DNA of 64,000 nt from Streptomyces sp. Ag109_O5-10 (lineage in GTDB: Bacteria > Actinomycetota > Actinomycetes > Streptomycetales > Streptomycetaceae): assembly GCF_900105755.1 (NCBI RefSeq), contig NZ_FNTQ01000001.1, forward strand, positions 1,302,001-1,366,000, read 5' to 3'. Of this stretch, positions 27,269 to 36,466 are shown piece after piece. The notes under the pieces were generated by a model. It did no database searches, was not told the DNA's origin, and worked only from the letters and a program-made list of their open reading frames with translations. The translations under genes and the position numbers were made by a program. The stretch's first letter is position 1; every line of letters starts with the position of its first letter.

Positions 27269-27531
27269 GACCTTCACCTCCTGGGCTCGTGGGCTCCTGG
27301 TCTCCTGGTCCGAGGGACCGCGCGGGGCTCCTTCGGCGGATCCGGTTTCAGCATCGGGTTGGGGAGGTCCGGCGGGCAGGGGCCACTGGTCCCGGACCGG
27401 GGCCGCTCGGCCCATGCCCGGAGCCGGGCGGGCCGGCCAACCGACCGCAGCGGGGCTGCCCCGGACACCGGTGTCCGAGGACAGGTACCGACGGATCACG
27501 GATTCCGGGATCACCGGACGGAAGGCGGCGC
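27192..27531. other. 340-bp region between ppk2 and the SulP gene
   Basis: Apart from the small reverse ORF and the inverted repeat at 27307-27319, this stretch shows no gene. Repeated CTCCTGG and GGGCTC words run through 27280-27310. It presumably carries the SulP promoter. Confidence 0.4.
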
Positions 27532-29253
27532 ATGACCCACGGCAGTGGCGGACACCCGGGGTGGCACCGGCTCGTGCCCGGACTCGTCTCGCTGTTCGGC
27601 TACCGGCGCGCCTGGCTGAAGGGGGACCTGCTGGCCGGGGTGACCGTCGCCGCCTACCTGGTGCCGCAGGTCATGGCGTACGCCGGGGTGGCCGGGCTGC
27701 CCCCGGTCGCCGGTCTGTGGGCGATCCTGCCCGCGTCGGCCCTGTACACGGTGTTCGGCTCCTCGCGGCTGCTGTCGGTCGGACCGGAGTCGACGACCGC
27801 TCTGATGACGGCCACCGTGGTCGCCCCGCTCGCCGCCGGCGACCCCGGCCGGTACGCCGTCCTGGCGGCTGGCCTCGCCGCCACGGTCGGCCTGCTCTGC
27901 CTGGTCGCGCGGGCCGTCCGCCTGGGGTTCCTGGCGGACCTGCTCTCCCGCCCGGTCCTGATCGGCTACCTGGCCGGTGTCGCCCTGATCATGGTCGTGG
28001 ACCAGTTGCCCAAACTCACCGGGGTACCGGGCGCAGGGACCGAGTTCTTCCCCCAGCTCTGGTCGTTCTTCACCCACCTGGGCGAAGCCCACGCGGCGAC
28101 CGTGGTCTTCTCCGCGACGACGCTGCTCTTCCTCCTCGTCGTCAGGCGGTACTTCCGGGTGCTCCCCGGCCCGCTGCTGGCCGTGGTCCTGGGCACGGCG
28201 GCCGTGGTGGCGTTCGACCTCGACGACCGTTACGGCATCAGGGTCATCGGGACCGTCCCGGCGGGTCTGCCCGATCTCGCCGTGCCCGACCCGGCCGAGC
28301 TGCCCGGCCTGGTGCTCCCCGCGCTCGGCGTCCTCCTGGTGGCGTACACGGACTTCATCCTCACCGCCCGTGCCTTCGCCGGCCGCGGCCCCGAGGAGGG
28401 TCCCGGGCTCGACGCCGACCAGGAGTTCCTGGCGCTCGGCGCGGCCAACCTCGGCGCGAGCGTCGTGCACGGCTTCCCGGTGAGCAGCAGTGCCAGCCGC
28501 ACCGCCCTGGCCACCTCGGCGGGCGCCCGCAGCCAGGCGCACTCCCTGGTCGCCGGCGCCCTCGTGCTCGCGGTCCTGCTCTTCCTCAGTCCCCTCCTGA
28601 CCCGGACGCCCGCGGCGGTGCTCGGCGCCCTGGTCGTCTACGCGGCGACCCGCATGACCGACCTGGCCGGCTTCCGCCGACTGGCCGCCTTCCGCCGCCG
28701 CGAACTGCTTCTCGCGCTCGGCTGCCTGGCCGGGGTCCTCGCCCTGGACATCCTGTACGGCGTGCTGGTCGCCGTCGGCCTGTCGGTGGCCGAGCTGCTG
28801 ACCCGGGTGGCCCGCCCGCACGACGCGGTCGAGGGCCTGGTACCCGGCGTGGCCGGCATGCACGACGTCGACGACTACCCCACCGCCCGCACGATCCCCG
28901 GTCTCCTGGTCTACCGCTACGACTCGCCCCTGTTCTTCGCCAACGCGGAGAACTTCCACCGCCGGGCCCTGGCCGCCGTCGACGAGCAGACCAAGCCGGT
29001 CCGCTGGTTCCTCCTGAACACCGAGGCCAACGTGGAGGTCGACATCACCGCCCTGGACGCGGTGGACACCCTGCGCCGCGAACTGACCGCGCGCGGTGTC
29101 GTCTTCGCACTCGCCCGGGTGAAGCAGGACCTGCTGGAGAGCCTGGAGGCGTACGGCCTCGCCGACACGGTCGGCCACGACCGCATCTTCCCGACGCTGC
29201 CGACGGCGGTGACGGCCTACCGCGCGTGGCTGGCGGCACAGCCGGACGGGTGA
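27532..29253 (+). CDS. SulP-family anion permease with STAS domain
   Basis: A protein of 573 residues from the ATG at 27532, with GGAAGG upstream. The N-terminal SulP signature is clear: LKGDLLAGVTVAAYLVPQVMAYA, then GPESTTALMTATVVAPLA and later GFPVSSSASRTALATSAGARSQ. There are about 10-12 transmembrane helices to residue ~430. A cytoplasmic STAS domain (residues ~440-560) follows, with LVYRYDSPLFFANAENFH and a VDITALDAVDTL segment. Members carry sulfate, bicarbonate or dicarboxylates; substrate is not deducible. It sits in the dormancy-type block, 160 bp before the cyclic-nucleotide-binding gene. Confidence 0.9.
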   Translation: MTHGSGGHPGWHRLVPGLVSLFGYRRAWLKGDLLAGVTVAAYLVPQVMAYAGVAGLPPVAGLWAILPASALYTVFGSSRLLSVGPESTTALMTATVVAPLAAGDPGRYAVLAAGLAATVGLLCLVARAVRLGFLADLLSRPVLIGYLAGVALIMVVDQLPKLTGVPGAGTEFFPQLWSFFTHLGEAHAATVVFSATTLLFLLVVRRYFRVLPGPLLAVVLGTAAVVAFDLDDRYGIRVIGTVPAGLPDLAVPDPAELPGLVLPALGVLLVAYTDFILTARAFAGRGPEEGPGLDADQEFLALGAANLGASVVHGFPVSSSASRTALATSAGARSQAHSLVAGALVLAVLLFLSPLLTRTPAAVLGALVVYAATRMTDLAGFRRLAAFRRRELLLALGCLAGVLALDILYGVLVAVGLSVAELLTRVARPHDAVEGLVPGVAGMHDVDDYPTARTIPGLLVYRYDSPLFFANAENFHRRALAAVDEQTKPVRWFLLNTEANVEVDITALDAVDTLRRELTARGVVFALARVKQDLLESLEAYGLADTVGHDRIFPTLPTAVTAYRAWLAAQPDG

Positions 29254-29413
29254 GACGGAGGCGGGTACGGCAGTGCGGGGAACGGCCGTCCGGACCATGG
29301 CCGTACCGAAGGTCCCGGGCCGGAGGGTCCGCTCGGCCCATGGCGGGCCGGGCCCCGGCACCGCACGCTGGCAGTGGCAGCCCGTACCGACGTCCCGCCC
29401 CGGGAGGCAGGCC

Positions 29414-29878
29414 ATGAACACCCCGTCGACCCTCAGCATGCCGCGCGTCCTGCCCGCCGACCGGCAGCAGCAGCTGATGCGCCACGCCCGGAAGGTGACC
29501 TTCCCGCAGGGCACACGGCTCTTCGAGGAGGGTGGCCACGCCGACCGGTTCTGGATCATCCGTACCGGCCGCGTCGAACTCGACATGCACGTCCCGGGCC
29601 GCCGCGCGGCCGTCATAGAGAGCCTCGGGCACAACGAGCTCGTCGGCTGGTCCTGGCTGTTCGCACCCCCCGTGTGGCACCTGGGCGCCGAGGCCACCAC
29701 GCCGGTGCGCGCCTACGAGTTCGACGCCGCGACCGTCCTGGCCCTGTGCCGGGAGGATCCGGCCCTGGGCAACGCGGTCAGCCAGTGGGTGGGCCAGGTG
29801 CTCGCGCACCGCCTGCGCGCGGCCCGCAAACGGCTGCTGGACCTCTACGCCCCGTACGGCGCCGGCGCGGGCGTCTGA
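29414..29878 (+). CDS. Stand-alone cyclic-nucleotide-binding domain protein
   Basis: A protein of 154 residues from the ATG at 29414, which has GGGAGG upstream. Residues ~15-130 form a CNB/CAP-like domain (FPQGTRLFEEGGHADRFWII, GRVELDMHVP, SLGHNELVGWSWLF). The C-terminus ends in a helical Arg-rich segment with no HTH, so it is not a CRP-type regulator. The phosphate-binding cassette Arg and Glu are not evident, so the ligand is uncertain. It lies between the SulP gene and the DevR-like regulator. Confidence 0.82.
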   Translation: MNTPSTLSMPRVLPADRQQQLMRHARKVTFPQGTRLFEEGGHADRFWIIRTGRVELDMHVPGRRAAVIESLGHNELVGWSWLFAPPVWHLGAEATTPVRAYEFDAATVLALCREDPALGNAVSQWVGQVLAHRLRAARKRLLDLYAPYGAGAGV

Positions 29879-30029
29879 CACCGTCCACTGCCGGCGTGCA
29901 CCGCCGGTGGGGCAAGTGGGGCCGGTCGGCCCTGGTGCGACCGGCCCCGGCGGACGATGATCCTCCTGGACGGCTCGTGGTCTGCCCGCCGTCCAGGACA
30001 GGCCGGGATGCCGGGGACAAGGGGACGAC

Positions 30030-30731
30030 ATGGCAGAGCCGCGCACCTTCTCGGAGCAGGACCCGATCCGCGTGTTCCTGCTGGACGACCACGAGGTCGT
30101 CCGGCGCGGCATCACCGACCTGCTCGACGCGGAACCCGACATCACGGTCGTCGGCGACGCCGGCACCGTCCAGCACGCCCTCGCCCGCGGCCCCGCCCTG
30201 CGCCCGCACGTCGCCGTCCTCGACGTCCGCCTGCCCGACGGCGACGGCATCACCGTCTGCCGGGAACTACGCGACAAGATGCCCGGCCTCGCCTGCCTCA
30301 TGCTCACCTCCTTCGACGACGAGGAAGCCCTCCTCGACGCGATCATGGCCGGCGCCTCCGGCTACGTCCTCAAACAGATCAAGGGCTCCGACCTGGTCTC
30401 CGCGGTCCGCACCGTCGCCTCCGGCCAGTCCATGCTCGACCCCGCCACCACCGCCCGCCTCATGCGCTCCCTGCGCGCCGACCCCGCCGAGACCCCGTCC
30501 ACGCCACCCGAACTGGCCGGCCTCTCCCCCCGCGAACGCGACATCCTCGCCCTCATCGGCGACGGCCTCACCAACCGCGAGATCGGCAAGAAGCTCTACC
30601 TCTCCGAGAAGACCGTCAAGAACCACATCTCCCGCCTCCTCGCCAAACTCGGCGTCCAGCGCCGCGTCCAGGCCGCCGTCCTCGCCACCCACCTCGAACA
30701 GCCGGAGAACGGGGGCCACCCGGCGACGTAG
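30030..30731 (+). CDS. devR: DevR/DosR-like NarL-family response regulator
   Basis: A protein of 233 residues. The receiver domain has the acidic pair in FLLDDHEVVRRGI, the phospho-Asp near residue 65 in VAVLDVRLPDGDGI, a Thr/Ser switch in MLTSFDDEEALL and a Lys in YVLKQIKG. The LuxR-type HTH is LSPRERDILALIGDGLTNREIGKKLYLSEKTVKNHISRLL. This arrangement, with the conserved LKQIKG and AGASGY segment, matches DosR/DevR rather than generic NarL proteins. With the DevS-like kinase at the far end of the block, it probably drives the genes between. It has no kinase neighbour. A clear RBS is not visible, but the start gives a normal N-terminus. Confidence 0.9.
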   Translation: MAEPRTFSEQDPIRVFLLDDHEVVRRGITDLLDAEPDITVVGDAGTVQHALARGPALRPHVAVLDVRLPDGDGITVCRELRDKMPGLACLMLTSFDDEEALLDAIMAGASGYVLKQIKGSDLVSAVRTVASGQSMLDPATTARLMRSLRADPAETPSTPPELAGLSPRERDILALIGDGLTNREIGKKLYLSEKTVKNHISRLLAKLGVQRRVQAAVLATHLEQPENGGHPAT

Positions 30732-30900
30732 GGACCACGAGGCCACGGCGTCCCCGGTCCCTCCGGTGAAGCTCCCCCCGGCCGGCACCCGCGCAGGCGT
30801 TCCCACAGTGACTGTCGGGACTTCGCCCGGCCTTGACGGCATCTTCGTGGCAGCTCCCGCGTCCGGCGGAGGCCGCCCTGCCGAGCCGCGGCGCTGGTCG

Positions 30901-31998
30901 TCAGTCCCTCGTCCCGGGCGGTGCGTTCCGTGTGCCGTCCTCGCGGAGTGCCTGTTCGACGGCGCTCGCCACGCGAGCGTCCTCACGCTGCGTCCGGCGC
31001 GCGCGGGCGCGGCGGGCGAGGAGAAGACCGCCGACGACGGCCGCGATCACCATGACCAGGAATACGAGGAGCGTCCACGGGACGGCCCAGCCGTGGGCCG
31101 TGGCCTTGACCGGGCCCAGTGAGGTGGTCGAGCCCGCCGCATCGGTGAGGAGGGGGGTGAGGGTCGCGGTCGCGGCCAGGTGCACGGCGGGGGCGACATC
31201 GTGGACGGGCAGTTTCACCTGCCGGCGTTCACCGGGGAGCAGTTCCGGCAGGGCGGTGCTGTCGTCGGCGTTCGTGCGCGGCCAGCCGAACGGACCCGTG
31301 ACGGAGACGGTCTGGCGGGCCGACAGGGTGGCGTTGCCGGTGTTGTGGATGGTGTAGGTGACGATGGCGTCGCCTTTGGCGATCGGATTGAGCGAGCCGG
31401 AGTAGTCGACCTGCAGGTTCTCGATCGCGAGCTTCGGTTCGAGTGCGCCGCTGACCCGCAGCTTGACCCGGATGCCGAGGCGGCGGTCCACGTTGATGCC
31501 GGCGGCGTCGTCGGCCTGCTTCAGCGAGGTGAGGATGCCTCCCACGTGGTCGCCGGGCGTCGCGTTGGCCGGTACGGCGACGATGAAGGGTATCTGCGCG
31601 GACTTGCCGGGCTTGATCACGACGCTGCTGCGGTCGGCGTGGACCCAGGCGCCGATACCGACGGACTTCTTGTCCTTGGTGAGCAGGTCGAGCTGGCCCG
31701 TGGCTGTGGTGTAGCCGTCGGCGGCGTAGAGCGCCAGGCGTAGCGGGGTCTTGCTGCGGTTGACGACGACCATGGCGTCCTTGACCTGGCCGCCGGGGTT
31801 CACGTTGTAGCTGTAGCTGGACCGGTCGTCGCCGTACCCGTTCGCGGCCGTTCTGACCGTCCAGGTGACGTCGCCGTCCGCGGCGCGCGCGGGTCCGACG
31901 CCCACGCCGGATATCGCGTAGGCGAGGAGCAGGGCCAGGGCGAGAGCACGGACGAGCGCGCTGACGGTGGCCTTCCGACGGTTTACGGGTGCGTGCAT
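30901..31998 (-). CDS. Secreted, membrane-anchored DUF916-like protein
   Basis: A protein of 365 residues from the ATG at 31998, which has AGGAGA upstream. An N-terminal Sec signal (ALALALLLAYAISGVGVGPARA) is followed by beta-rich domains. The part ending near residue 195 (YNVNPGGQVKDAMVVVNRSKTPL, PANATPGDHVGGI) looks like the peptidoglycan-binding DUF916 domain of WxL-interacting proteins, and a second beta domain (~200-290) follows. One transmembrane helix (WTLLVFLVMVIAAVVGGLLLA) and a short Arg-rich tail close it. It is on the same strand as the metallophosphoesterase and 72 bp downstream of it, so probably co-transcribed. The function is unknown. Confidence 0.7.
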   Translation of the reverse strand: MHAPVNRRKATVSALVRALALALLLAYAISGVGVGPARAADGDVTWTVRTAANGYGDDRSSYSYNVNPGGQVKDAMVVVNRSKTPLRLALYAADGYTTATGQLDLLTKDKKSVGIGAWVHADRSSVVIKPGKSAQIPFIVAVPANATPGDHVGGILTSLKQADDAAGINVDRRLGIRVKLRVSGALEPKLAIENLQVDYSGSLNPIAKGDAIVTYTIHNTGNATLSARQTVSVTGPFGWPRTNADDSTALPELLPGERRQVKLPVHDVAPAVHLAATATLTPLLTDAAGSTTSLGPVKATAHGWAVPWTLLVFLVMVIAAVVGGLLLARRARARRTQREDARVASAVEQALREDGTRNAPPGTRD

Positions 31999-32070
31999 TT
32001 CGGGGTTCTCCTGGCGCGGGGGCGGGGCGGGCACCGGACGGTGCCCGCCCCGCCGGGTGAAACGGTGCGA

Positions 32071-34032
32071 TCAGCTGCTGAGAGCGGTGATCGTCAGGGT
32101 GGCGCGGTAACCGCCCTTGGTGACGGTGTCCGGGATCTTCAGGTCCAGGTCGGCACCGAGCTTGGCGGTGCCACGGGCGTGGCCCTGGACCGCCGAGCCG
32201 ATGCCGCGCGAGACGGACAGACCCGCGCCGTTGCCGTCGTAGCCGGAGGCCACGGGGTCGCCGGCCTTGGCACCCGCGCCGCCGTCGAGGACGTACGGCG
32301 TCCAGCCGAGGTAGGAACCGGAGAACGTCTTGTCGGCGTCCCGGAAGTCGCTCACGTTGGCCGAGACCGACCACGGGGCGAGCGAACGGCGGGTGTCCGA
32401 CACCAGGATCGGATTGATCTTGCCGCCGGCCTCGAAGTGGTCGCCGTTCTTCTCCACGGCGGTGCCGAGGTCCACCAGGCCGTTGTAGCCGTCGATCGTC
32501 CAGCCGAACTCGCCGGGAGCCGGGTTGGGAACGTTGACCTGGAGGTCCTGCTTGTCACCGTGGTAAGGGTGCACCGTCACCTTGTCGACGACCGAGCCCA
32601 CGGGCTGGCCGGCGGGGCTGTTGTTGCACGGCGCGGCATCCGAGTTGGGGGCCGCGCAGGTACCGCTGCGGAGGTTCTCGACGACGAGCTTGTCGTTCCG
32701 CACCTGGACCTTCACGTAGGAGCGGACGTGCTCCTGGTTCTGGACCGAGTTGTACCAGTAGTTCTTCGGGTTGAGCGGGTCGGCACCGTTGCCCGCACCG
32801 GTCGTCCCGCTGTTGTCCGGCGTGGTGATGTCGTAGTACTTCGAGCCCGAGGCCGAGTTGCCCGTCACGTAGAGGACACCGCCGGGACCGGGGTAGACGT
32901 CGGCGGCGCCGGGCTGCTCGGCCGGGTTCGCCTTCTCGCCGTTCTTGATCAGGTAGCTACGGGAATAGCTGTGGTCGTGGCCCTGGAGCACCAGGTCGAC
33001 GCCGAGCTTGGAAAACGTTGTCGGGAAGTCGACGCGCCGCTTCTTGTTGTCGCTGTCCTTGGCGTGGCTGGCCGGCGAGTAGATCGCGTGGTGGTAGACG
33101 AGGACCTTCCACTTGGCCTCGTTGCCGTGCTTGTTGATGACGTCGGTGACGTAGGCGGTGTGGGCCGCGTCGCCGCCGCCCTTCGCCTCGTCGTAGCTGT
33201 TGCTGTTGAGGTCGATGAACAGGACATCCTTGTAGATGTACCAGTAGTCACCGCCGGACGTGGTGGACGTCGCCCCGTCCTTGTAGTAGAGCGCCGAGTT
33301 GTCGGTGTTCGGCGTGGCGAAGTGCTGTTCGTAGGCCTTGCCGCCCACGTCGTGGTTGCCGATGGTGGCGGCCCACGGGTACTGGCGCAGGCCGTCGGGC
33401 GCGAGGAAGGCGTTCCACTGGGACTCGTTGTTGGCGCTTTCGACCTGGTCGCCACCCGACACCAGGAGTTCGGCGTCGGGGTTGGCCTTCAGCGAGACGT
33501 CGACCGTGTCCTGCCAGCCGGCCTGGTCCTGGGCGAGGTCGCCGGACGAACCGATCTGCGGGTCGCCGTAGAACAGGAAGTCGTAGTCGCCCTCGAAGTC
33601 CTGCGTCTTGAAGGAGTATGCCGAGGACCAGTTGCCCTCGCTGCCCACACGGTAGGAGTAGGCCGTGTTCTCCTTCAGGCCGGTGATCGTCGCGTGGCGG
33701 TTGAAACCGCCGCTGGAGGCGATGTTCGCCGCGCCCAGGGCGTCGAAGGTGGCCGCGCCGGCCGGGAACTCGCCGTTGACGAGCTGTGCGGTCGGGACGA
33801 CCTGGACCTTCTGGGCCGTGTCCGTGGCGGAGTACCAAGTCACGGTGCGCTGGGACTCGTTCGAGCCCACACCGAGGACGATGCCGCTGAGCGTGGCGCC
33901 GTCTGCGGCACCGGCGGGGGTTGCCAGGGTGCCGCCGAGGGCCACGGTCAAGCCGAGAAGTGCCGCCGTGGCGCCTACGGCCACACGGCGCCGCGCAGGC
34001 CCCGAGGCCTGCGAGGAGTTGCTCGATCTCAT
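32071..34032 (-). CDS. Secreted purple-acid-phosphatase-like metallophosphoesterase
   Basis: A protein of 653 residues. A signal peptide with ARRRVAVGATAALLGL suggests export. An N-terminal Fn3-like phosphatase domain (to ~residue 140) precedes the catalytic domain. The metal-binding motifs follow in order: LFYGDPQIG, GGDQVE, GNHDVGG, VLVYHHAIY and LQGHDHSYSR. The C-terminal ~250 residues are beta-rich and may bind the wall. The start at 34032 gives a normal export signal. It probably releases phosphate from organic esters outside the cell. The 135 bp upstream carry no clear PHO box. Confidence 0.88.
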   Translation of the reverse strand: MRSSNSSQASGPARRRVAVGATAALLGLTVALGGTLATPAGAADGATLSGIVLGVGSNESQRTVTWYSATDTAQKVQVVPTAQLVNGEFPAGAATFDALGAANIASSGGFNRHATITGLKENTAYSYRVGSEGNWSSAYSFKTQDFEGDYDFLFYGDPQIGSSGDLAQDQAGWQDTVDVSLKANPDAELLVSGGDQVESANNESQWNAFLAPDGLRQYPWAATIGNHDVGGKAYEQHFATPNTDNSALYYKDGATSTTSGGDYWYIYKDVLFIDLNSNSYDEAKGGGDAAHTAYVTDVINKHGNEAKWKVLVYHHAIYSPASHAKDSDNKKRRVDFPTTFSKLGVDLVLQGHDHSYSRSYLIKNGEKANPAEQPGAADVYPGPGGVLYVTGNSASGSKYYDITTPDNSGTTGAGNGADPLNPKNYWYNSVQNQEHVRSYVKVQVRNDKLVVENLRSGTCAAPNSDAAPCNNSPAGQPVGSVVDKVTVHPYHGDKQDLQVNVPNPAPGEFGWTIDGYNGLVDLGTAVEKNGDHFEAGGKINPILVSDTRRSLAPWSVSANVSDFRDADKTFSGSYLGWTPYVLDGGAGAKAGDPVASGYDGNGAGLSVSRGIGSAVQGHARGTAKLGADLDLKIPDTVTKGGYRATLTITALSS

Positions 34033-34167
34033 GTGTGTCGTTCTCTATTCCTCTGGTCCACTTGCGATGTGCGTGAACGGAGAACTTGACACTCGGGTCG
34101 CAAAGTAAAGTGCAAGCAAAGGTGAGGTCACGGGACAGTTGACCTTGGTGCAAGGTCTGCGCGGATC

Positions 34168-35379
34168 TCAGAATCCGGACAGCCGTTGCACAAACCACAC
34201 CAGGCCCATGACGGAAACACCGACAGATATCGCCCCTGTGACCCACAGGCCGGCCCTGCGCGAACGGCGTCGCAGCCGGAGGAGGAGCGGGAAGACCACG
34301 GCGATGATCGCCAGCTGGACCGCCTCGATACCCGTGTTGAACACCAGCAGCGACCACAGCAGCGTCCACGACCACGCCGCCTCGATCCCCAACGCGCCCG
34401 CGAAGCCCAGGCCGTGCACGAGCCCGAAGCAGAACACGACGCCCAGCCGCATCCAGCCCGCCCGGTCCAGGTCGAAGTGGCGCCGCCCCGCAGGCGCCAG
34501 GTCCATCGCGTGGTCACCTCGGCGGCAGATCCGCCACAGGTACCAGCCGGCGACCACGGCGATGGACAACGCGATGACCGGCTCCACGATCTCCCGGGGC
34601 ACGTCGACCAGGCCCAGTGCGGCCAGCATGAACGTCACGGAGTGCGCCAGGGTGAAGCTCGTGGCCGCGAGCACGATCTCCCGCGGGCGCCGGGAACCCG
34701 CGATGAGCGCGAGCAGGAACAGGATGTGGTCGATCCCCGTGAGCAGGTGCTCGGCACCCAGTCGGAAGAACTCCCAGAACCGCTCGTACCAGGCCTGCGC
34801 GAGGGAGAACGACGGATGCACGGCGTCGAGGGCCGCGCTGCCGGAGCGACCGTCGATCCCGTAGGTGACGATCGTCTTGACACCCTTGACGTAGCCCTCG
34901 GCGTCCGGAAACAGTTCGCTGCGCACCGACTGCTCACCAGCCCCACCGGGACAGGCCCAGTCGAGCGGGAGCGTCACGTACGGAACGCCCTCCCGCTCCC
35001 CCGTCCTGAAACCCCCTGCCTGCGAAGGCGTGCAGGCCTTGCCGGCGGCGGTGACCGAGAAGCGCTCGGTCACGTACGACACGGCCGACCTCGTGTGGGC
35101 CTCCAGCGCCGCGGCCTGCTCGCCGGCGTCACCGGACTCAAAGGCGCTCGTTCCTTCACGGAAGAGGGATTCGTCGTGCTCGGAGTCGGCGGCGGACACG
35201 ACGAACAGGTCGTACTCCAACTCCAGCGTCGTCCGCAGTCGGCCTCCCTCGGACGGGGCAAGGTGGGCGTACACGGTCGAGGTGAACCCGTGCGCAAGAG
35301 CGGACCGCTGCCCTGCGCACAGGAAGGCGATCACCGTTGCCGTGAGCCCGACGAGGGCGCGACGGACTCGATGTGACAT
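34168..35379 (-). CDS. HupE/UreJ-type membrane protein
   Basis: A protein of 403 residues from the ATG at 35379, which has GGAGGAA upstream. A signal peptide ending near AHGFTS leads to a ~200-residue extracytoplasmic beta-domain. A C-terminal HupE/UreJ_2-type membrane region of about six or seven helices (residues ~215-400) follows, with FRLGAEHLLTGIDHILFLLALI and VVFCFGLVHGLGFAGAL. HupE/UreJ proteins are linked to nickel or cobalt supply in hydrogenase and urease operons; this actinobacterial variant has no such neighbours here. Conserved His residues in the first helices (EHLLTGIDH) and VHG fit metal binding. It may be expressed with or near the phosphatase genes, separated by 135 bp. Confidence 0.78.
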   Translation of the reverse strand: MSHRVRRALVGLTATVIAFLCAGQRSALAHGFTSTVYAHLAPSEGGRLRTTLELEYDLFVVSAADSEHDESLFREGTSAFESGDAGEQAAALEAHTRSAVSYVTERFSVTAAGKACTPSQAGGFRTGEREGVPYVTLPLDWACPGGAGEQSVRSELFPDAEGYVKGVKTIVTYGIDGRSGSAALDAVHPSFSLAQAWYERFWEFFRLGAEHLLTGIDHILFLLALIAGSRRPREIVLAATSFTLAHSVTFMLAALGLVDVPREIVEPVIALSIAVVAGWYLWRICRRGDHAMDLAPAGRRHFDLDRAGWMRLGVVFCFGLVHGLGFAGALGIEAAWSWTLLWSLLVFNTGIEAVQLAIIAVVFPLLLRLRRRSRRAGLWVTGAISVGVSVMGLVWFVQRLSGF

Positions 35380-35402
35380 GTGGTTCCTCCAAGGTTGCCC
35401 GT

Positions 35403-35453
35403 GAACCGTGCAAGCCTCGAATGAACCGGAACGGGCGCTTTGACGAACCGTGC
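35403..35453. promoter_or_regulatory. Three phased GAACCG direct repeats
   Basis: GAACCG occurs at 35403, 35423 and 35445, that is at 20- and 22-bp steps, close to two helical turns each. The first and third extend to GAACCGTGC. They lie in the 174-bp gap between the divergent HupE-type and lipoprotein genes and may be a binding array for a regulator. Confidence 0.45.
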
Positions 35454-35553
35454 GAAAACAAGTTCGACAACGGCGCCTTCCGCGTGGAGACAGCGGACGC
35501 CGGGAGATGAAGATGAGGGCGCACCACCCGCCCTCACTCGGAGAACGATCGCC

Positions 35554-36234
35554 TTGCACCCCCCGCTTCGGGCCGTCGCCGCGCTGACCACAGCCGTCGT
35601 GCTCGCTCTGCCGTTGACCGGATGCACCTCCGGCGACGACTGGTCACGACCGCACCCGGAACCCACCGCCGTCGGCGCCCCGGGCCCCGGATTCGTCGAC
35701 CCCGCCGACCCGCCCGCCCCGGAGGCGACCGCCACCCCACGGCCCGGCTCCTGGACCGGGGTCCACCCTCCCGACGGCTACCGCGTCGTCCTGCTCACCA
35801 CGGGCGACGACCGCCCCACCAAGACGCTGGTGAAGGCGGTCGAGGACTGGGCCGAGGACGAGCACGTCGACCTGCGCACCGTGACCGCCACCCACCCCGC
35901 ACGCCTCATCCCGAGCATCACCGACGCGCTCGACCTGCACCCCGATCTCGTCGTCAGCGTGGGCAACGACCTCGTCGACCCCCTCGCGACGGTCACCCCG
36001 AACCACCTCTCACAGCAGTTCCTCGTCGTGGGGGCGGAACTGGCCGAACCCACGGGCAACGTCACCGCCGTCGACTGGTCCGGCGCGTCCTTCCGCGGCG
36101 AGGGCCTCGGCATGTCCTCCACGTACGACGCCACGACGTTCACCGCCACCCGCTGCGCGGCGGCGATCCGCGCCGGAGCCGCGGCGGTGCTCACCGGCGT
36201 GACCGGCATCGTCCTCTGGCTCGACCGGCACTGA
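35554..36234 (+). CDS. Lipoprotein of the BMP/ABC substrate-binding type
   Basis: A protein of 226 residues from a TTG at 35554, preferred because GGAGA lies about 9 bp upstream; the open frame reaches an ATG at 35440 with no site. The lipobox LPLTGC ends a signal peptide. After a Pro-rich spacer, a Rossmann-like part has VVLLTTGDDRPTKTLVKAVEDWA and DLVVSVGNDLVDPLATVTPNHL, a pattern seen in basic-membrane-protein and sugar-binding lipoproteins. It is shorter than typical BMP proteins (~330), so it may be a partial binding domain. No ABC permease genes are nearby. The C-terminal ATRCAAAIRAGAAAVLTGVTGIVL is conserved-looking. Function uncertain. Confidence 0.6.
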   Translation: MHPPLRAVAALTTAVVLALPLTGCTSGDDWSRPHPEPTAVGAPGPGFVDPADPPAPEATATPRPGSWTGVHPPDGYRVVLLTTGDDRPTKTLVKAVEDWAEDEHVDLRTVTATHPARLIPSITDALDLHPDLVVSVGNDLVDPLATVTPNHLSQQFLVVGAELAEPTGNVTAVDWSGASFRGEGLGMSSTYDATTFTATRCAAAIRAGAAAVLTGVTGIVLWLDRH

Positions 36235-36466
36235 GTTCGCCCGGCCGCGGTCTCGCCACGGAGGCCGACCGGTCCCGCCGAGAGCACGCACCCCGTGAGT
36301 GCGGACGGCATCGCTCATGGCGCCGCCGCCGACCGCGGGGAGGATCCCCTCCGGGATCGGCGGCCTCAGCAGGTCTCCCGTGATCGCGGCCGGGCGCTCG
36401 GCGGGGGCGGTGCGAAGCGCGCATCCACGGGAAACCGCAAATTTTCTTGACTGATCATTCCTGCGT

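Noticed and set aside
34033..34167. PHO boxes upstream of the secreted phosphatase
   Set aside because: A single GTTCACG-like word is present, but not the tandem 11-nt units needed.
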